From NCBI RefSeq assembly GCF_026619435.1, contig NZ_JAOVZQ010000001.1:3417501-3481500 (forward strand): DNA of 64,000 nt, read 5' to 3'. Positions 27,407-37,109 of the stretch are shown here, in pieces. Position numbers and translations under genes: made by a program. The stretch comes from Hoeflea ulvae (GTDB taxonomy: Bacteria > Pseudomonadota > Alphaproteobacteria > Rhizobiales > Rhizobiaceae). Each line of letters starts with the position of its first letter. Position 1 is the stretch's first letter. The notes under the pieces are model-generated. The model saw only the letters and a list, made by a program, of their open reading frames with translations. It was not told the DNA's origin and did no database searches.

Positions 27407-28990
27407 ATGGCACTCAACATCGCATCCGAATTCACACCGAAACGGCAAGACCCGGCGCTTGACCAGATCATCAAGCTCGCCGTCATGGCCGTTGGTGGCC
27501 AGGGCGGCGGCGTGCTGACCAACTGGATCGAGGACTGCGCTCACCGCAATGGCTATGTCGTGCAGGCAACCTCGGTGGCAGGCGTGGCCCAGCGCACAGG
27601 CGCGACGATCTATTACATGGAAATGGCACCCGCCCAGGAGCGCAATCCGGTGTTCTCGCTGATGCCGGCGGCGGGTGATGTCGACATTCTGGTGGCGGCC
27701 GAAATGATGGAAGCCGGACGCGCCATCATGCGCGGTTTCGTCACCCCCGACCGCACCACGCTGATTGCCTCGTCGCACCGGGCGCTGGCGGTGTCGGAAA
27801 AGATGGTGCCGGGCGACGGCATTGCCGATTCCGAGGAAGTCATTGCAACGGCTGAAATCGCGGCCCAGCGCTTCATCGCCTTCGACATGGAAAAAATGGC
27901 GATTGATGCCGGATCGATGATCTCGGCAAGCCTGTTTGGCGCATTGGCGGGCTCCGGCGCCCTGCCCTTCGAGCGCGAAAGCTTTGAAGCCGCCATCAGG
28001 GCTTCGGGCCGCGGCGTCGAGGCCAGCCTGCGCGCCTTTGCGGCAGGTTTCGAAGCAGCAGCCGGCGGCATTGTCGAACGCCCCTCATCAGGCAAGTCGA
28101 AGCTCCCGGCAGCCAGCACGCCCGCAGGTCCGGCCCGGCTGGTGGAGAAATGGAACGCGCTTGAAGCCCGGGCGACGGACCTGCCCGAAAGCGTGCGCGA
28201 CATGGCGCTGACCGGCCTGCGCGCCGTGGTCGATTTCCAGGACCTCGATTACGGCCGCGAATATCTCGACCGGGTCGAGACCGTGCTGGCGCAGGACGAT
28301 GCCTTCAAGGGCCATGAACTGACGCTTGAGGCCGCCAAATACATCGCCAAGGCAATGGCCTATGATGACGTCTTCCGGGTGGCCGATCTCAAGACCCGCG
28401 GCAGCCGTTTTGCCCGGATCCAGACGGAGATGAAGCCGGCCAGCGGCGCGCAGATGAAGCTGACCGAGTTCATGCATCCGCGTGCCGAGGAAATCGTCGG
28501 CATGATGCCATCGCGGCTGGGCCGCCGGCTGTCCGCAAGCCAGAGCGCCATGCGGCTGATCGACAAGCTGTTCAATCGCGGACGCCGCTTGCGCACCGAT
28601 CGCCTGCTGCCGTTTGCGCAGCTCTATGTGCTCGGCGGGCTGCGCAAATACCGCCGCGGCACCCTGCGGCACGCCATTGAAAAGCAGCACCTGGAAGACT
28701 GGCTCGTGCTGGTGATGACCTATCGCAAGATCGACTACGCGCTGGCTGTGGAAACCCTGCGCAACCGCCGTCTGGTCAAGGGCTATTCGGATACGCACAC
28801 GCGTGGTCTGTCGAAATTCGACCGGGTGATGGATGGCGTGGCGCTGCTTGCGGGCCGCGACGACGCCGCCCACTGGTGCAAGCTGTTGCGCGAAGCAGCC
28901 CTGGCTGACGAAAAGGGCGACCAGCTCGAAGGCGCGCTCAAGACCGTCCGCTCCTTCGCCGGACAAAGCGAAAGCGGCCATCAGGCCTGA
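27407..28990 (+). CDS. iorB: Indolepyruvate oxidoreductase beta-type subunit with C-terminal extension (IorB-like)
   Basis: This is a 527-residue protein. The N-terminal 200 residues are the gamma/beta domain of 2-ketoacid oxidoreductases, with MAVGGQGGGVLTNWIEDCA and ATSVAGVAQRTGATIYY. The remaining 300 residues form the helical extension seen in fused or large IorB proteins (DUF6537-like, by recollection). I chose the ATG at 27407-27409 because upstream codons overlap iorA and show no family sequence. It completes the enzyme with IorA and likely passes electrons to a ferredoxin or flavin acceptor. Confidence 0.88.
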   Translation: MALNIASEFTPKRQDPALDQIIKLAVMAVGGQGGGVLTNWIEDCAHRNGYVVQATSVAGVAQRTGATIYYMEMAPAQERNPVFSLMPAAGDVDILVAAEMMEAGRAIMRGFVTPDRTTLIASSHRALAVSEKMVPGDGIADSEEVIATAEIAAQRFIAFDMEKMAIDAGSMISASLFGALAGSGALPFERESFEAAIRASGRGVEASLRAFAAGFEAAAGGIVERPSSGKSKLPAASTPAGPARLVEKWNALEARATDLPESVRDMALTGLRAVVDFQDLDYGREYLDRVETVLAQDDAFKGHELTLEAAKYIAKAMAYDDVFRVADLKTRGSRFARIQTEMKPASGAQMKLTEFMHPRAEEIVGMMPSRLGRRLSASQSAMRLIDKLFNRGRRLRTDRLLPFAQLYVLGGLRKYRRGTLRHAIEKQHLEDWLVLVMTYRKIDYALAVETLRNRRLVKGYSDTHTRGLSKFDRVMDGVALLAGRDDAAHWCKLLREAALADEKGDQLEGALKTVRSFAGQSESGHQA

Positions 28991-29233
28991 ATCAGATCAT
29001 CCGCAAACCGCCGCAACCGACTGGCTCGACTCGGCTTTTAACCTACGCCGCAAACCCGGCCGTGGCGGGCCGGCAGGACTGCGGCGCCAGGCTGCGCACC
29101 CTTTCGTGAAGCGCGGAGGCAAGATTGGGGCTTGCGCGCAGGCCCCGGGACCATAAATAGGCATCAGGCGAGGACGACCTCCCCCATCCGGGAAAGACGA
29201 TCGGGACGACCCGAAAATGATGAGGGACGTTCC

Positions 29234-29686
29234 ATGCGAACCACCAAAGACAGAATCCGCCACGCTCTGAGTTTTGAAATCATTGCGCTGGTCATCGTCA
29301 CGCCACTGGGCGCATGGGCGTTCGCCATGCCGCTCGAAGACATCGGGGTGGTCGCTCTTGTCAGCGCCACCATCGCCACCGGCTGGAACTATCTCTACAA
29401 CCTGCTGTTCGACCATGCACTGCTGCGGCTTGCCGGCCATGTCCGCAAGACTCTTCTGATGCGCATTTTCCACGCCCTTCTTTTTGAAGGCGGCCTGTTG
29501 CTGATCCTGCTGCCGTTCATCGCCTGGCATCTCGGTGTGACGCTGCTGCAGGCCTTCCTGATGGATGTCTCGTTTGCGGTCTTCTACCTGGCCTATGCAT
29601 TCGTCTTCAATTGGGTCTACGACATCGTATTCCCCGTGCCGGCGCTCGACCGGCCTGCCGGTCTGAACAGCCCGGCGCAGCGCTGA
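29234..29686 (+). CDS. PACE-family efflux protein
   Basis: This is a 150-residue membrane protein with four predicted helices arranged as two similar halves: RIRHALSFE with GWNYLYNLLFD, then RIFHALLFEG with FNWVYD. This tandem bacterial transmembrane-pair pattern defines the PACE (AceI-like) family, which exports biocides such as chlorhexidine and natural polyamines. The ATG has GAGGGACG upstream. It stands alone between iorB and the next transporter, followed by a strong terminator. Its own substrate is unknown. Confidence 0.88.
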   Translation: MRTTKDRIRHALSFEIIALVIVTPLGAWAFAMPLEDIGVVALVSATIATGWNYLYNLLFDHALLRLAGHVRKTLLMRIFHALLFEGGLLLILLPFIAWHLGVTLLQAFLMDVSFAVFYLAYAFVFNWVYDIVFPVPALDRPAGLNSPAQR

Positions 29687-29693
29687 ACGAAAA

Positions 29694-29717
29694 GGGCCGC
29701 GGATTGCTCCGCGGCCC
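29694..29717. terminator. Bidirectional rho-independent terminator
   Basis: Perfect 10-bp arms GGGCCGCGGA (29694-29703) and TCCGCGGCCC (29708-29717) enclose a TTGC loop. On the minus strand the stem is followed by TTTTCG, and on the plus strand by AAAGAATTTTC. It separates the convergent PACE gene and the peptide-binding-protein gene. Confidence 0.85.
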
Positions 29718-29743
29718 AAAGAATTTTCAATCAAAGCCTGGGA

Positions 29744-31351
29744 TCAGGAGAACCACCAGCGTTCGGCGAGCTTGCCACCGTCAGCCTGCCAGTTGGCAGC
29801 AACATGTTCATCATGCGCAAGCGTCTTGGAATGAGCATGGATGAAGTTGGCCCACATGCCGACGATCGCGCCGCCATCGTCCTGCAGCAGCCGCTGCGCT
29901 TCCCAATACTGTTCCTTGCGCTTGTCTTCGTCGGTTTCCGACCGCGCCATGACCACCAGATCGTTGAACTTGTCTGCGGATTCGCCGGTTTTCCAGGCGG
30001 TATCATTCCACTCGGTGTCTGCAGTGTAGGCTGATGCATACATCCAGTCCTGGGTGGGGCGTCCGCTCCAGTAGCAGGCGCTCCACGGCTTCTTGTTCCA
30101 GACGTTGGACCAGTAACCATCGCTCGGCTCGCGCACCAGTTCGATCTCGATCCCGGCTTCCTTGGCAGAGGCCGCGATCAGCTGAGCCGCATCGACGGCG
30201 CCCGGGAAGGCAGCGTCCGAAACGGAAAGCTGGATTGCACCGGAATGGCCCGACTTCTTGTAGTGTTCGGCAGCCTTTTCAGCGTCGAATTCATGCACCG
30301 GAAGTTCGGTGTTGAAAAACGGCATTGAAGCGTTGACCGGAACGTCGTTGCCGGCTTCGCCGTGGCCGAGCAGGATCTTGTCGACCAGTTCCTGACGCTT
30401 GATGGCGTATTTCAGTGCCATGCGCAGGTCGTAATTGTCGAAAGGCGCAGCATTCACCCGCATCGGGAATGTGTAATGCTGTGTGCCGGTTGTCTGCAGG
30501 ATTTCGAGGATTGGAACCCGGCCGAGCAGTGACACTGTCTTGGGATCGACATTGTCAATGAAATCGACATCGCCATTCATGATGGCGTTCTGCCGCGCGG
30601 TCGTGTCGGCCAGCGTGATGAATTCGACTTCGTCGAAATGCGCGTGGCCTTCCTTGAAGAAGTTGGGATTGCGCTTCATCAGGGTGCGCACGCCCGCCTC
30701 GTAGCTTTCCACGATATAACCGCCGGTGCCGATCGGGCTGTTGGGGTCTTCGATCTTGCCGTCAACAGAAGGCATGATCATGATGTGATAATCGGAAACA
30801 ATATACGGGAAATCGGCATTGCCGCCTTCAAGTTCGAAGATCACCCGGTTGTCGCCGTCCTTCTTGATTTCCTTGATCGCGGACAACAGACCCTTGGCAG
30901 CGGACTTGGAATTCTCGTCTCGGTGGTAGTTGAATGTTGCGATCACATCGTCGGCAGTCATGGTCTTGCCGTCGTGGAATTCCACACCCTTGCGCAGATC
31001 GAACACCCAGGTCTTGGCGCCATTTGACGGCTCGTAGCCTGCAGCTAGTTCCGGGATCAATTTCCCGTCCTTGCCCACTTCGGTCAGATGGTTGCCGCGG
31101 GCGTAATTGATAGACTGCGACATTCCGTTTTCCGACGTACCCGGATCAAGCGCATCCGTCGTCGAACCGTAGGAAGAGCCGAAGCGCAGCTTGCCGCCGC
31201 TCTTGGGTGTTGCCGCAAGCACGTCGGTTGCCAGCGTAAGCGCTGTTGGCACGGCCAGGCCTGCAGCAATTGCAGACGTGATGAACTGGCGGCGGCCGAT
31301 CTGGCCTTCGCTGAGCCAGCGTGCCTGTTTTTTCAGATACTCATCTCTCAT
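29744..31351 (-). CDS. Peptide-type ABC importer binding protein, divergent from its permeases
   Basis: This is a 535-residue SBP family 5 protein with a Tat-type signal (GRRQFITSAIAAGLAVP) preceded by a long N-region, ending near VLAATP. It contains the family segments LRKGVEFHDGKTMTADDV and IGTGGYIVESYE. It is transcribed away from the permease and ATPase genes that start at 31.75 kb, an arrangement that allows separate dosage. The ligand is unknown; the family takes peptides, sugars and opines. A strong terminator follows the gene. Confidence 0.9.
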   Translation of the reverse strand: MRDEYLKKQARWLSEGQIGRRQFITSAIAAGLAVPTALTLATDVLAATPKSGGKLRFGSSYGSTTDALDPGTSENGMSQSINYARGNHLTEVGKDGKLIPELAAGYEPSNGAKTWVFDLRKGVEFHDGKTMTADDVIATFNYHRDENSKSAAKGLLSAIKEIKKDGDNRVIFELEGGNADFPYIVSDYHIMIMPSVDGKIEDPNSPIGTGGYIVESYEAGVRTLMKRNPNFFKEGHAHFDEVEFITLADTTARQNAIMNGDVDFIDNVDPKTVSLLGRVPILEILQTTGTQHYTFPMRVNAAPFDNYDLRMALKYAIKRQELVDKILLGHGEAGNDVPVNASMPFFNTELPVHEFDAEKAAEHYKKSGHSGAIQLSVSDAAFPGAVDAAQLIAASAKEAGIEIELVREPSDGYWSNVWNKKPWSACYWSGRPTQDWMYASAYTADTEWNDTAWKTGESADKFNDLVVMARSETDEDKRKEQYWEAQRLLQDDGGAIVGMWANFIHAHSKTLAHDEHVAANWQADGGKLAERWWFS

Positions 31352-31749
31352 GGTACGTCTCCGTTCGGTTCCCGAATTTTTTGATTGGCGGCGTGACGCG
31401 TGCGCGACGCCGCTGAGGTTTTTCCCGTCCCGTTCCGCCGACCAAGATGGTCAACAGCCGGAACAAGCCTCGGCGATCCTGCCGATATACCCCATCAGAA
31501 CAGGAAAATGTAGAGCAAAGACGCACTTAACCGCGACAATCGTGATGCCGAAGGAGAGCGCATGACAGCTCATGCACGCCATGCGCGTGCCGCTCATATC
31601 ATTATACCTTCATAATCCGGGCAGCCTGTTTACAACGGCCCTGCACTGGACAACAATATGCGCAGATTCCGGACGGGCGGAGTGTCATCACTCTTTCCGA
31701 TCTGGACAGGGGGCGTAAAGACCTCCGACCAACCAAGGGGATTTTGCGT
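31352..31749. promoter_or_regulatory. 398-bp divergent intergenic region
   Basis: This gap separates the binding-protein gene (leftward) from the permease genes (rightward) and must hold both promoters. I can point to one hairpin, arms GCGGCGT (31388-31394) and ACGCCGC (31407-31413), 37 bp upstream of the binding-protein ATG and in its probable 5' leader. I see no convincing gene, riboswitch or clear operator in the rest. Confidence 0.4.
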
Positions 31750-32730
31750 TTGAACGCAGTGCTGTCGACCATATTGAAACGACTGGGAATGGGCGTTGCC
31801 ACGCTGTTCGTCGTCTCAGCCATCATCTTCAGTTCCATTTCAATGCTGCCTGGAGACTTCAGTGAGGCAGTCCTCGGCCAGGCCGCGACCGAAGAGACCG
31901 TCACCGCCTTTCGCAAGGAGCTCGGCCTCGATAAATCCGCGCCGGTCCGCTATTTCGAATGGGTCGGCTCGGTGCTGCAGGGCGATCTCGGGACCTCGTT
32001 TTCGGGCCGCAACGCCTCCGGCCAGGACCGCTCCCGCCAGGTCAGCGATCTTGTCATTCCGCGGCTGTGGAACACCCTGTTTCTCGCCGGCGTGACCGCG
32101 GTCATCGCCGTGCCTCTGGCGCTGTTTCTGGGACTGACCGCAGCACTTTACCGCAACACCGCCTATGACCGGATCGTCAACGCGGCGACGCTGACCACGA
32201 TTTCCACGCCGGAATTCTTCGTCGCCTATATCCTGATCCTGTTCTTCGCCTCGCTCTGGCCGGTGTTTCCCTCGCTCGCCAATATCGATGCCTCCACCGC
32301 GATGGGCGAAAGGCTCTACCGGGTGGCGCTTCCCGCGCTCACCCTGACGCTGGTGATTGTCGCGCACATGATGCGCATGACCCGCGCCGCCATCATCAAT
32401 CTTCTCGCCAGTCCCTATATCGAGATGGCCCGGCTCAAGGGCGCCTCGCGGTCCGAGATCATCCTCAAACATGCCCTGCCCAATGCCTGGGCGCCGATCG
32501 CCACCGTCATCGCCTTCAACCTCGCCTATCTGGTCGTCGGTGTGGTCGTGGTTGAAGTGGTCTTTGTCTATCCCGGCATCGGCCAGCTGATGGTTGATGC
32601 AGTGACCAGCCGCGACATCCCGGTTGTCCAGGCCTGCGCGCTGATTTTTGCCGCGACCTACATTCTCCTGAACCTGACCGCCGACATCATCGGCATCGTC
32701 ACCAACCCGCGATTGTTGCACCCCCGATGA
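31750..32730 (+). CDS. Peptide-type ABC importer permease (DppB type)
   Basis: This is a permease of about 326 residues with SIIF-type first helix (VSAIIFSSISMLPGDF), the EAA-loop region KGASRSEIILKHALPNAWAPI, and FVYPGIGQLMVDAVTSRD. Two in-frame TTG codons compete; the one at 31750-31752 has AAGGGG 9 nt upstream, while that at 31744 is only 3 nt away. Its stop overlaps the next permease ATG. Confidence 0.9.
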   Translation: MNAVLSTILKRLGMGVATLFVVSAIIFSSISMLPGDFSEAVLGQAATEETVTAFRKELGLDKSAPVRYFEWVGSVLQGDLGTSFSGRNASGQDRSRQVSDLVIPRLWNTLFLAGVTAVIAVPLALFLGLTAALYRNTAYDRIVNAATLTTISTPEFFVAYILILFFASLWPVFPSLANIDASTAMGERLYRVALPALTLTLVIVAHMMRMTRAAIINLLASPYIEMARLKGASRSEIILKHALPNAWAPIATVIAFNLAYLVVGVVVVEVVFVYPGIGQLMVDAVTSRDIPVVQACALIFAATYILLNLTADIIGIVTNPRLLHPR

Positions 32731-33641
32731 GCGAGCAACCAGACACCTACGCCGCCGCTGCCGAAGTCGGCGCCGTCCGCAAACGCCGAAGCCGCATGGA
32801 GCGGGTTGGATTGCTGCTGAAATCGGCACCGCCCAGCGCCTGGTTCGGGATGATTGTCGTCTCGCTCTACATCCTCGTGGCAATCTTCGCAGATGTGCTT
32901 GCGCCCTATGGCGAGGCCCAGATCCATTCTGTGGCCTTCGCGCCCTGGAGCGACGAGTTCTTTTTCGGCACCGACCAGATCGGCCGCGATGTGCTCACCC
33001 GGCTGATCTACGGCGCCCGCAACACCATGGGCATCGCGCTGGCGACAACCTTCCTGTCCTTCCTCATTGGCGGCGGACTGGGCCTGGTGGCGGCCATCAA
33101 CCGCCGCTGGCTCGACCAGGCGCTGAGCCGCTTTGTCGATGTGCTGATGGCCATTCCCAGCCTGATCTTCGCGCTGATGCTGCTGTCGATCTTCGGATCG
33201 ACCATCACCAGCCTGATCATCATCATCGCCGTGCTCGATTCAACCCGCGTCTTCCGGCTTACCCGCGCTGTCGCGGTCAATGTTGCGGTGATGGACTATG
33301 TCGAGGCCGCCAAGCTGCGGGGCGAAGGCCTTGGCTGGATCATGCGCCGGGAAATCCTGCCCAACATCATGCCGCCGCTGGTGGCCGAATTCGGGCTGCG
33401 GTTCTGCTTCGTGTTCCTGACCATTGCGGCGCTGTCCTTCCTCGGCGTCGGCATCCAGCCGCCAACCGCTGACTGGGGCTCGATGGTGCGCGCCAACGCT
33501 TCGCTGATCCAGTTCGCCAAATATGACATGACCGCAGCGATCACTCCCCTGCTGCCGGCTGCGGCGATTGCGCTGCTGACCGTCGCGGTGAACTTCATCG
33601 TTGACTGGTTCCTCCAGAAAACAAGCGGGCTTCGCGAATGA
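32727..33641 (+). CDS. Peptide-type ABC importer permease (DppC type)
   Basis: This is a 304-residue permease with the DppC-family segment FFGTDQIGRDVLTRLIYGARN, several membrane helices, and the EAA-loop region RGEGLGWIMRREILPNIMPP. It overlaps both neighbours with ATGA junctions. It forms the channel with the preceding permease. Confidence 0.92.
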   Translation: MSEQPDTYAAAAEVGAVRKRRSRMERVGLLLKSAPPSAWFGMIVVSLYILVAIFADVLAPYGEAQIHSVAFAPWSDEFFFGTDQIGRDVLTRLIYGARNTMGIALATTFLSFLIGGGLGLVAAINRRWLDQALSRFVDVLMAIPSLIFALMLLSIFGSTITSLIIIIAVLDSTRVFRLTRAVAVNVAVMDYVEAAKLRGEGLGWIMRREILPNIMPPLVAEFGLRFCFVFLTIAALSFLGVGIQPPTADWGSMVRANASLIQFAKYDMTAAITPLLPAAAIALLTVAVNFIVDWFLQKTSGLRE

Positions 33642-35269
33642 CCGACACTTCCGGAACCGCCGCTGAGGCCAACAATGACATCCTGCTGGAGATGCGCGGC
33701 ATCACCATCGACGGCTATTCCGACGAACAGTGGCATCCGATTATCAAGGGCGTCGACCTGACGCTTCGCCGCGGCGAGATCATGGGGCTGATCGGGGAAT
33801 CCGGCGCCGGCAAATCAACCCTCGGCAAGGCCGCCATGGGCTACACCCAGCCCGGCTGCAAGCTCACCGGCGGCTCGATCATGTTCGACGGCATCGATCT
33901 GGCCAAGGCCAGCGACCGGGAAAAGCGGCAATTGTGGGGAACCCGCATCGCCTATGTGGCGCAATCCGCCGCCGCCTCGTTCAACCCTGCCCACCGGCTG
34001 ATCGACCAGACCGTCGAGGCCGCGACGCGGCGCGGCATCCGGCCAGACGCGGAATCGCGCGCCGATGCGGTGGAGCTGTTCCGGGCGCTGCAATTGCCTG
34101 ATCCCGAAACCATCGGCAACCGCTATCCGCACCAGGTTTCCGGCGGACAGCTGCAGCGGGTGATGACCGCCATGGCGATGTCACCGCGGCCTGACCTGAT
34201 CATCTTTGACGAGCCGACCACGGCGCTTGATGTTACCACCCAGGTCGAAGTGCTGGCGGCGATGCGCAACATCGTCGAGGAATTCAACACCGCCGCGATC
34301 TACATCACCCATGACCTCGCAGTCGTGGCCCAGATGGCTGATTTCATTCAGGTGCTGCGCTATGGCGAAGAAGTCGAAGAGGCCCCGACCCGGCAGATGC
34401 TGAGCGCGCCGAGGGAGGACTATACCAAGTCGCTCTGGTCCGTGCGCGCGCTGGAAAAGCCCGAAGTCAAGGGCGAGGATATCATCCTATCCATCGACAA
34501 TATCGACGCCGCCTACGGCCCGCTCAAGGTGCTGCACGATGTCTCCATCAAGCTGCCGCGCGGCCGGACCGTCGCCGTCGTCGGCGAATCCGGCTCGGGC
34601 AAGTCAACCACGGCTCGGGTGATGACCGGGCTGTTGCCGCCGCTCAGCGGCACCGTCACTTTCAATGGCGAGCCGCTGCCGCCCGCTCTGCGGGATCGCA
34701 GCAAAGACCAGTTGCAGCGCATCCAGATGATCTACCAGATGGCGGACACGGCAATGAACCCGCGCCAGACGGTTGAGGACATCATCGGCCGGCCGCTCGA
34801 ATTCTATCTCGGCCTCAAGGGCAAGGAGCGCGAGGAGCGCATCCTCGAGCTTCTCGACATGATCGAGCTCGACGAGAGCTTCATGGACCGGCTGCCGTCC
34901 GAACTCTCCGGCGGCCAGAAACAGCGCATCTGCATCGCCCGTGCGCTGGCGGCCCGGCCCGACATCATCATCTGCGATGAAGTCACCTCGGCGCTCGACC
35001 AGATCGTTCAGGAAGGCATTTTGCAATTGCTGCTGCGGCTGCAGAAGAAATACGACATCACCTATCTGTTCATCACTCATGACATCGCCACGGTGAAGGC
35101 GATTTCCGACGAGATCGTGGTGATGTTCGAGGGCAAGGTTGTCGAGCAGGGATTGAAAAGCGAGATCCTGTCCCCGCCCTTCCCCGATTACACCAAGCTG
35201 TTGTTGTCCTCGGTGCCGGAAATGGACCCCGACTGGCTCACCAATCTTTTGGAAAAACGCGACGCCTGA
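33638..35269 (+). CDS. Fused two-domain ABC ATPase (DppD-DppF type)
   Basis: This 543-residue protein carries two complete ATPase domains in one chain. The first has Walker [10 protein letters not shown] near 53, signature VSGGQLQR and Walker [13 protein letters not shown]. The second has GESGSGKST near 318, signature LSGGQKQR and [12 protein letters not shown]. It therefore replaces the separate DppD and DppF of the other importer in this window. It is the last gene of the rightward transporter operon. Confidence 0.93.
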   Translation: MTDTSGTAAEANNDILLEMRGITIDGYSDEQWHPIIKGVDLTLRRGEIMGLIGESGAGKSTLGKAAMGYTQPGCKLTGGSIMFDGIDLAKASDREKRQLWGTRIAYVAQSAAASFNPAHRLIDQTVEAATRRGIRPDAESRADAVELFRALQLPDPETIGNRYPHQVSGGQLQRVMTAMAMSPRPDLIIFDEPTTALDVTTQVEVLAAMRNIVEEFNTAAIYITHDLAVVAQMADFIQVLRYGEEVEEAPTRQMLSAPREDYTKSLWSVRALEKPEVKGEDIILSIDNIDAAYGPLKVLHDVSIKLPRGRTVAVVGESGSGKSTTARVMTGLLPPLSGTVTFNGEPLPPALRDRSKDQLQRIQMIYQMADTAMNPRQTVEDIIGRPLEFYLGLKGKEREERILELLDMIELDESFMDRLPSELSGGQKQRICIARALAARPDIIICDEVTSALDQIVQEGILQLLLRLQKKYDITYLFITHDIATVKAISDEIVVMFEGKVVEQGLKSEILSPPFPDYTKLLLSSVPEMDPDWLTNLLEKRDA

Positions 35270-35319
35270 GCACACTGCAGCGCCGCGCAGCCAATTGGAT
35301 GCGCAGGGATCGGTGACTC

Positions 35320-36039
35320 TTATCTCTCAGCCAGCAAAGCTGGCAGATCCGCCACCGACCCGATCAGCACATCGGCCAGGGGCTCCAGCGTCTGGCGCGT
35401 GCCCGTGCCCGACAGCACCCCGATTGCCGCACCTGCGCCGGCAGCGCGGGCCATCTCCAGATCATGGCCATTGTCGCCGACCATGGCGATTTCCGCAGGG
35501 CTCACTCCCAGATGCGCTGCAAAGGCATTGATCATGCCCGGCTCGGGCTTTGGTCCATGGCCGCTGTCATAGCCGGCGATAAAGCTGATATGGCGTGACA
35601 GGCCCAGCACCTCGACGGTGCGGCGGATGCTGGCCTCACCATCGCTTGAGGCGATGCCGAGTGCCAAACCAGCGCCGGTGAGGCTCTCCAGCAGGCTGTC
35701 CAGATCACAAATCGGCCAAGGCTGTTCCGCGCCGTCGATAAAGATCTGATCGAGCCGGCCAAGCAGATCACCATGCGCGAGTGGGCTGCCATGGGTCACC
35801 ATATGCGCGGCGATCTCGCGGGCATTGGCTGCAGCAAACATGCTGTCGGCCCGGGTCTTGCCGGTCTGCGGGTCCATGCCGCAGGCATCGAGCAGGATGT
35901 CGGCCAGTTGCGGGTCGCCGTCAGCGGCGATCAGGGCGCCCTTGCGGTTGGTCGCAGCCCAGGTCTTGTCGAAATCGATCAGTGTGCCATCCTTGTCGAA
36001 CAGGATGGCTTTGATGGTTTTGCTCAATTTCCATGTCAT
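35320..36039 (-). CDS. HAD-superfamily phosphatase (phosphoglycolate-phosphatase-like)
   Basis: This is a 239-residue HAD hydrolase. Motif I is LFDKDGTLIDF with the nucleophile aspartate near residue 15, motif II is the serine in GIASSDGEA, motif III is the lysine in GPKPEPGM, and motif IV is MVGDNGHDLEMA. The substrate cannot be told from sequence; the family includes phosphoglycolate phosphatase and pyrophosphatases. It stands between a transporter ATPase gene and a divergent esterase gene 83 bp away. Confidence 0.9.
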   Translation of the reverse strand: MTWKLSKTIKAILFDKDGTLIDFDKTWAATNRKGALIAADGDPQLADILLDACGMDPQTGKTRADSMFAAANAREIAAHMVTHGSPLAHGDLLGRLDQIFIDGAEQPWPICDLDSLLESLTGAGLALGIASSDGEASIRRTVEVLGLSRHISFIAGYDSGHGPKPEPGMINAFAAHLGVSPAEIAMVGDNGHDLEMARAAGAGAAIGVLSGTGTRQTLEPLADVLIGSVADLPALLAER

Positions 36040-36122
36040 GATGTGTTTCCGGTTTGACTCAAGCTGTGCCCCGCGCTTGCATGGGCGTCAACACCAACAC
36101 CTGGATCTCCAAGGAATTCCCA

Positions 36123-37070
36123 TTGCGCCCCTCGCCCTATGACACGCTGCTCGACGACGAAACATGGAGATTCATCGACATCTCGGTGGCGTTCTACCCC
36201 GAGGATGCAACCAGTCTCGACCATGCCGGCCAGCGCCGCGTCTATGATGATTTGTGCAAGGCATTTGACGCCGGCCGGCCCTCGGGCGTGAGCGTCAGGG
36301 ATTATTCCATCCCCGGACCCGCCGCTCCCATTCCGCTGCGCGAATACATGCCCGCATCCGGCAAGCCCCAGGCCTGCGTGCTCTATCTGCATGGCGGCGG
36401 CTTCGTCCTTGGTGGGCTCGACAGCCATGACAGCATCTGCGCGGAGATCTGCGACGGAACCGGCTATGCGGTCATCGCGGTGGATTACCGCCTGGCCCCC
36501 GAACACCTGCATCCGGCCCAGTTCGACGATGCGCTGGCAGCCTTCCGCCATGTCGCGGAGACTTATGATCTCCCGGTGGTCCTGAGCGGCGACAGCGCCG
36601 GCGGCAATCTGGCGGCCGCGGTTGCCTGGGCAACACGCGGCGAAGCGTGGGCCCCGGCAGGACAGGTGTTGATCTACCCTGCGCTGGGCGCCGAAACCAC
36701 CAAGGGCTCATTTGTCAGCCACGCCCATGCGCCGATGCTGACCACCGAAGACATGATCTATTACGACAATCTGCGCTCGGGCGGCCGCTCACCGGTCGAT
36801 GATCCGGCGTTCACGCCGCTCGCCGCGACAGAATTTGCCGGCCTGCCGCCGACACTTGTTTTCACCGCCGAATGCGATCCGCTGTCGGGCGATGGCCCGG
36901 ACTATTGCGCCCGCCTCACGAAAGCCGGCGGCAACGCCGTCTGTTTTGAAGAGAAAGGCCTTGTTCACGGCTATCTGCGCGCGCGCCATTCGGTCACCCG
37001 CGCTCGCGACAGCTTTGCCCGGATGGTCAGGGGCATAAAATCGCTGGGCGCCGGCGACTGGCCCTATTAA
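36123..37070 (+). CDS. HSL-family alpha/beta hydrolase (esterase)
   Basis: This is an esterase of about 315 residues from the hormone-sensitive-lipase group. It has the oxyanion motif HGGGFVLGG, the nucleophile serine in GDSAGGN, an acid in AECDPLSGDG, and the catalytic histidine in LVHGYLR. The start is unclear. I favour the TTG at 36123-36125 because AAGGAA lies about 6 nt upstream; earlier in-frame TTG (36054) and ATG (36081) codons lack a ribosome site. It likely hydrolyses a small carboxylic ester. Neighbouring CocE-type hydrolase and flavoprotein genes hint at a shared catabolic role (inference). Confidence 0.87.
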   Translation: MRPSPYDTLLDDETWRFIDISVAFYPEDATSLDHAGQRRVYDDLCKAFDAGRPSGVSVRDYSIPGPAAPIPLREYMPASGKPQACVLYLHGGGFVLGGLDSHDSICAEICDGTGYAVIAVDYRLAPEHLHPAQFDDALAAFRHVAETYDLPVVLSGDSAGGNLAAAVAWATRGEAWAPAGQVLIYPALGAETTKGSFVSHAHAPMLTTEDMIYYDNLRSGGRSPVDDPAFTPLAATEFAGLPPTLVFTAECDPLSGDGPDYCARLTKAGGNAVCFEEKGLVHGYLRARHSVTRARDSFARMVRGIKSLGAGDWPY

Positions 37071-37109
37071 GGTTTTGCCTTATGATCAGGGAGTGTTGCT
37101 GCTCTGGCT

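Noticed and set aside
25269..27413. A 714-codon open frame opposite iorA
   Set aside because: The iorA strand has TPP and Fe-S motifs. The antisense translation is rich in Asp, Gly and Arg with no recognisable fold.
29056..29073. CCGGCC/GGCCGG hairpin after iorB as a terminator
   Set aside because: It has a short stem and no T-tract on either side; too weak to list.
31388..31413. Hairpin GCGGCGT/ACGCCGC followed by T5 on the plus strand, as a terminator
   Set aside because: No plus-strand transcript is expected to reach it; it sits in the 5' leader of the minus-strand binding-protein gene, so I note it only in the intergenic entry.
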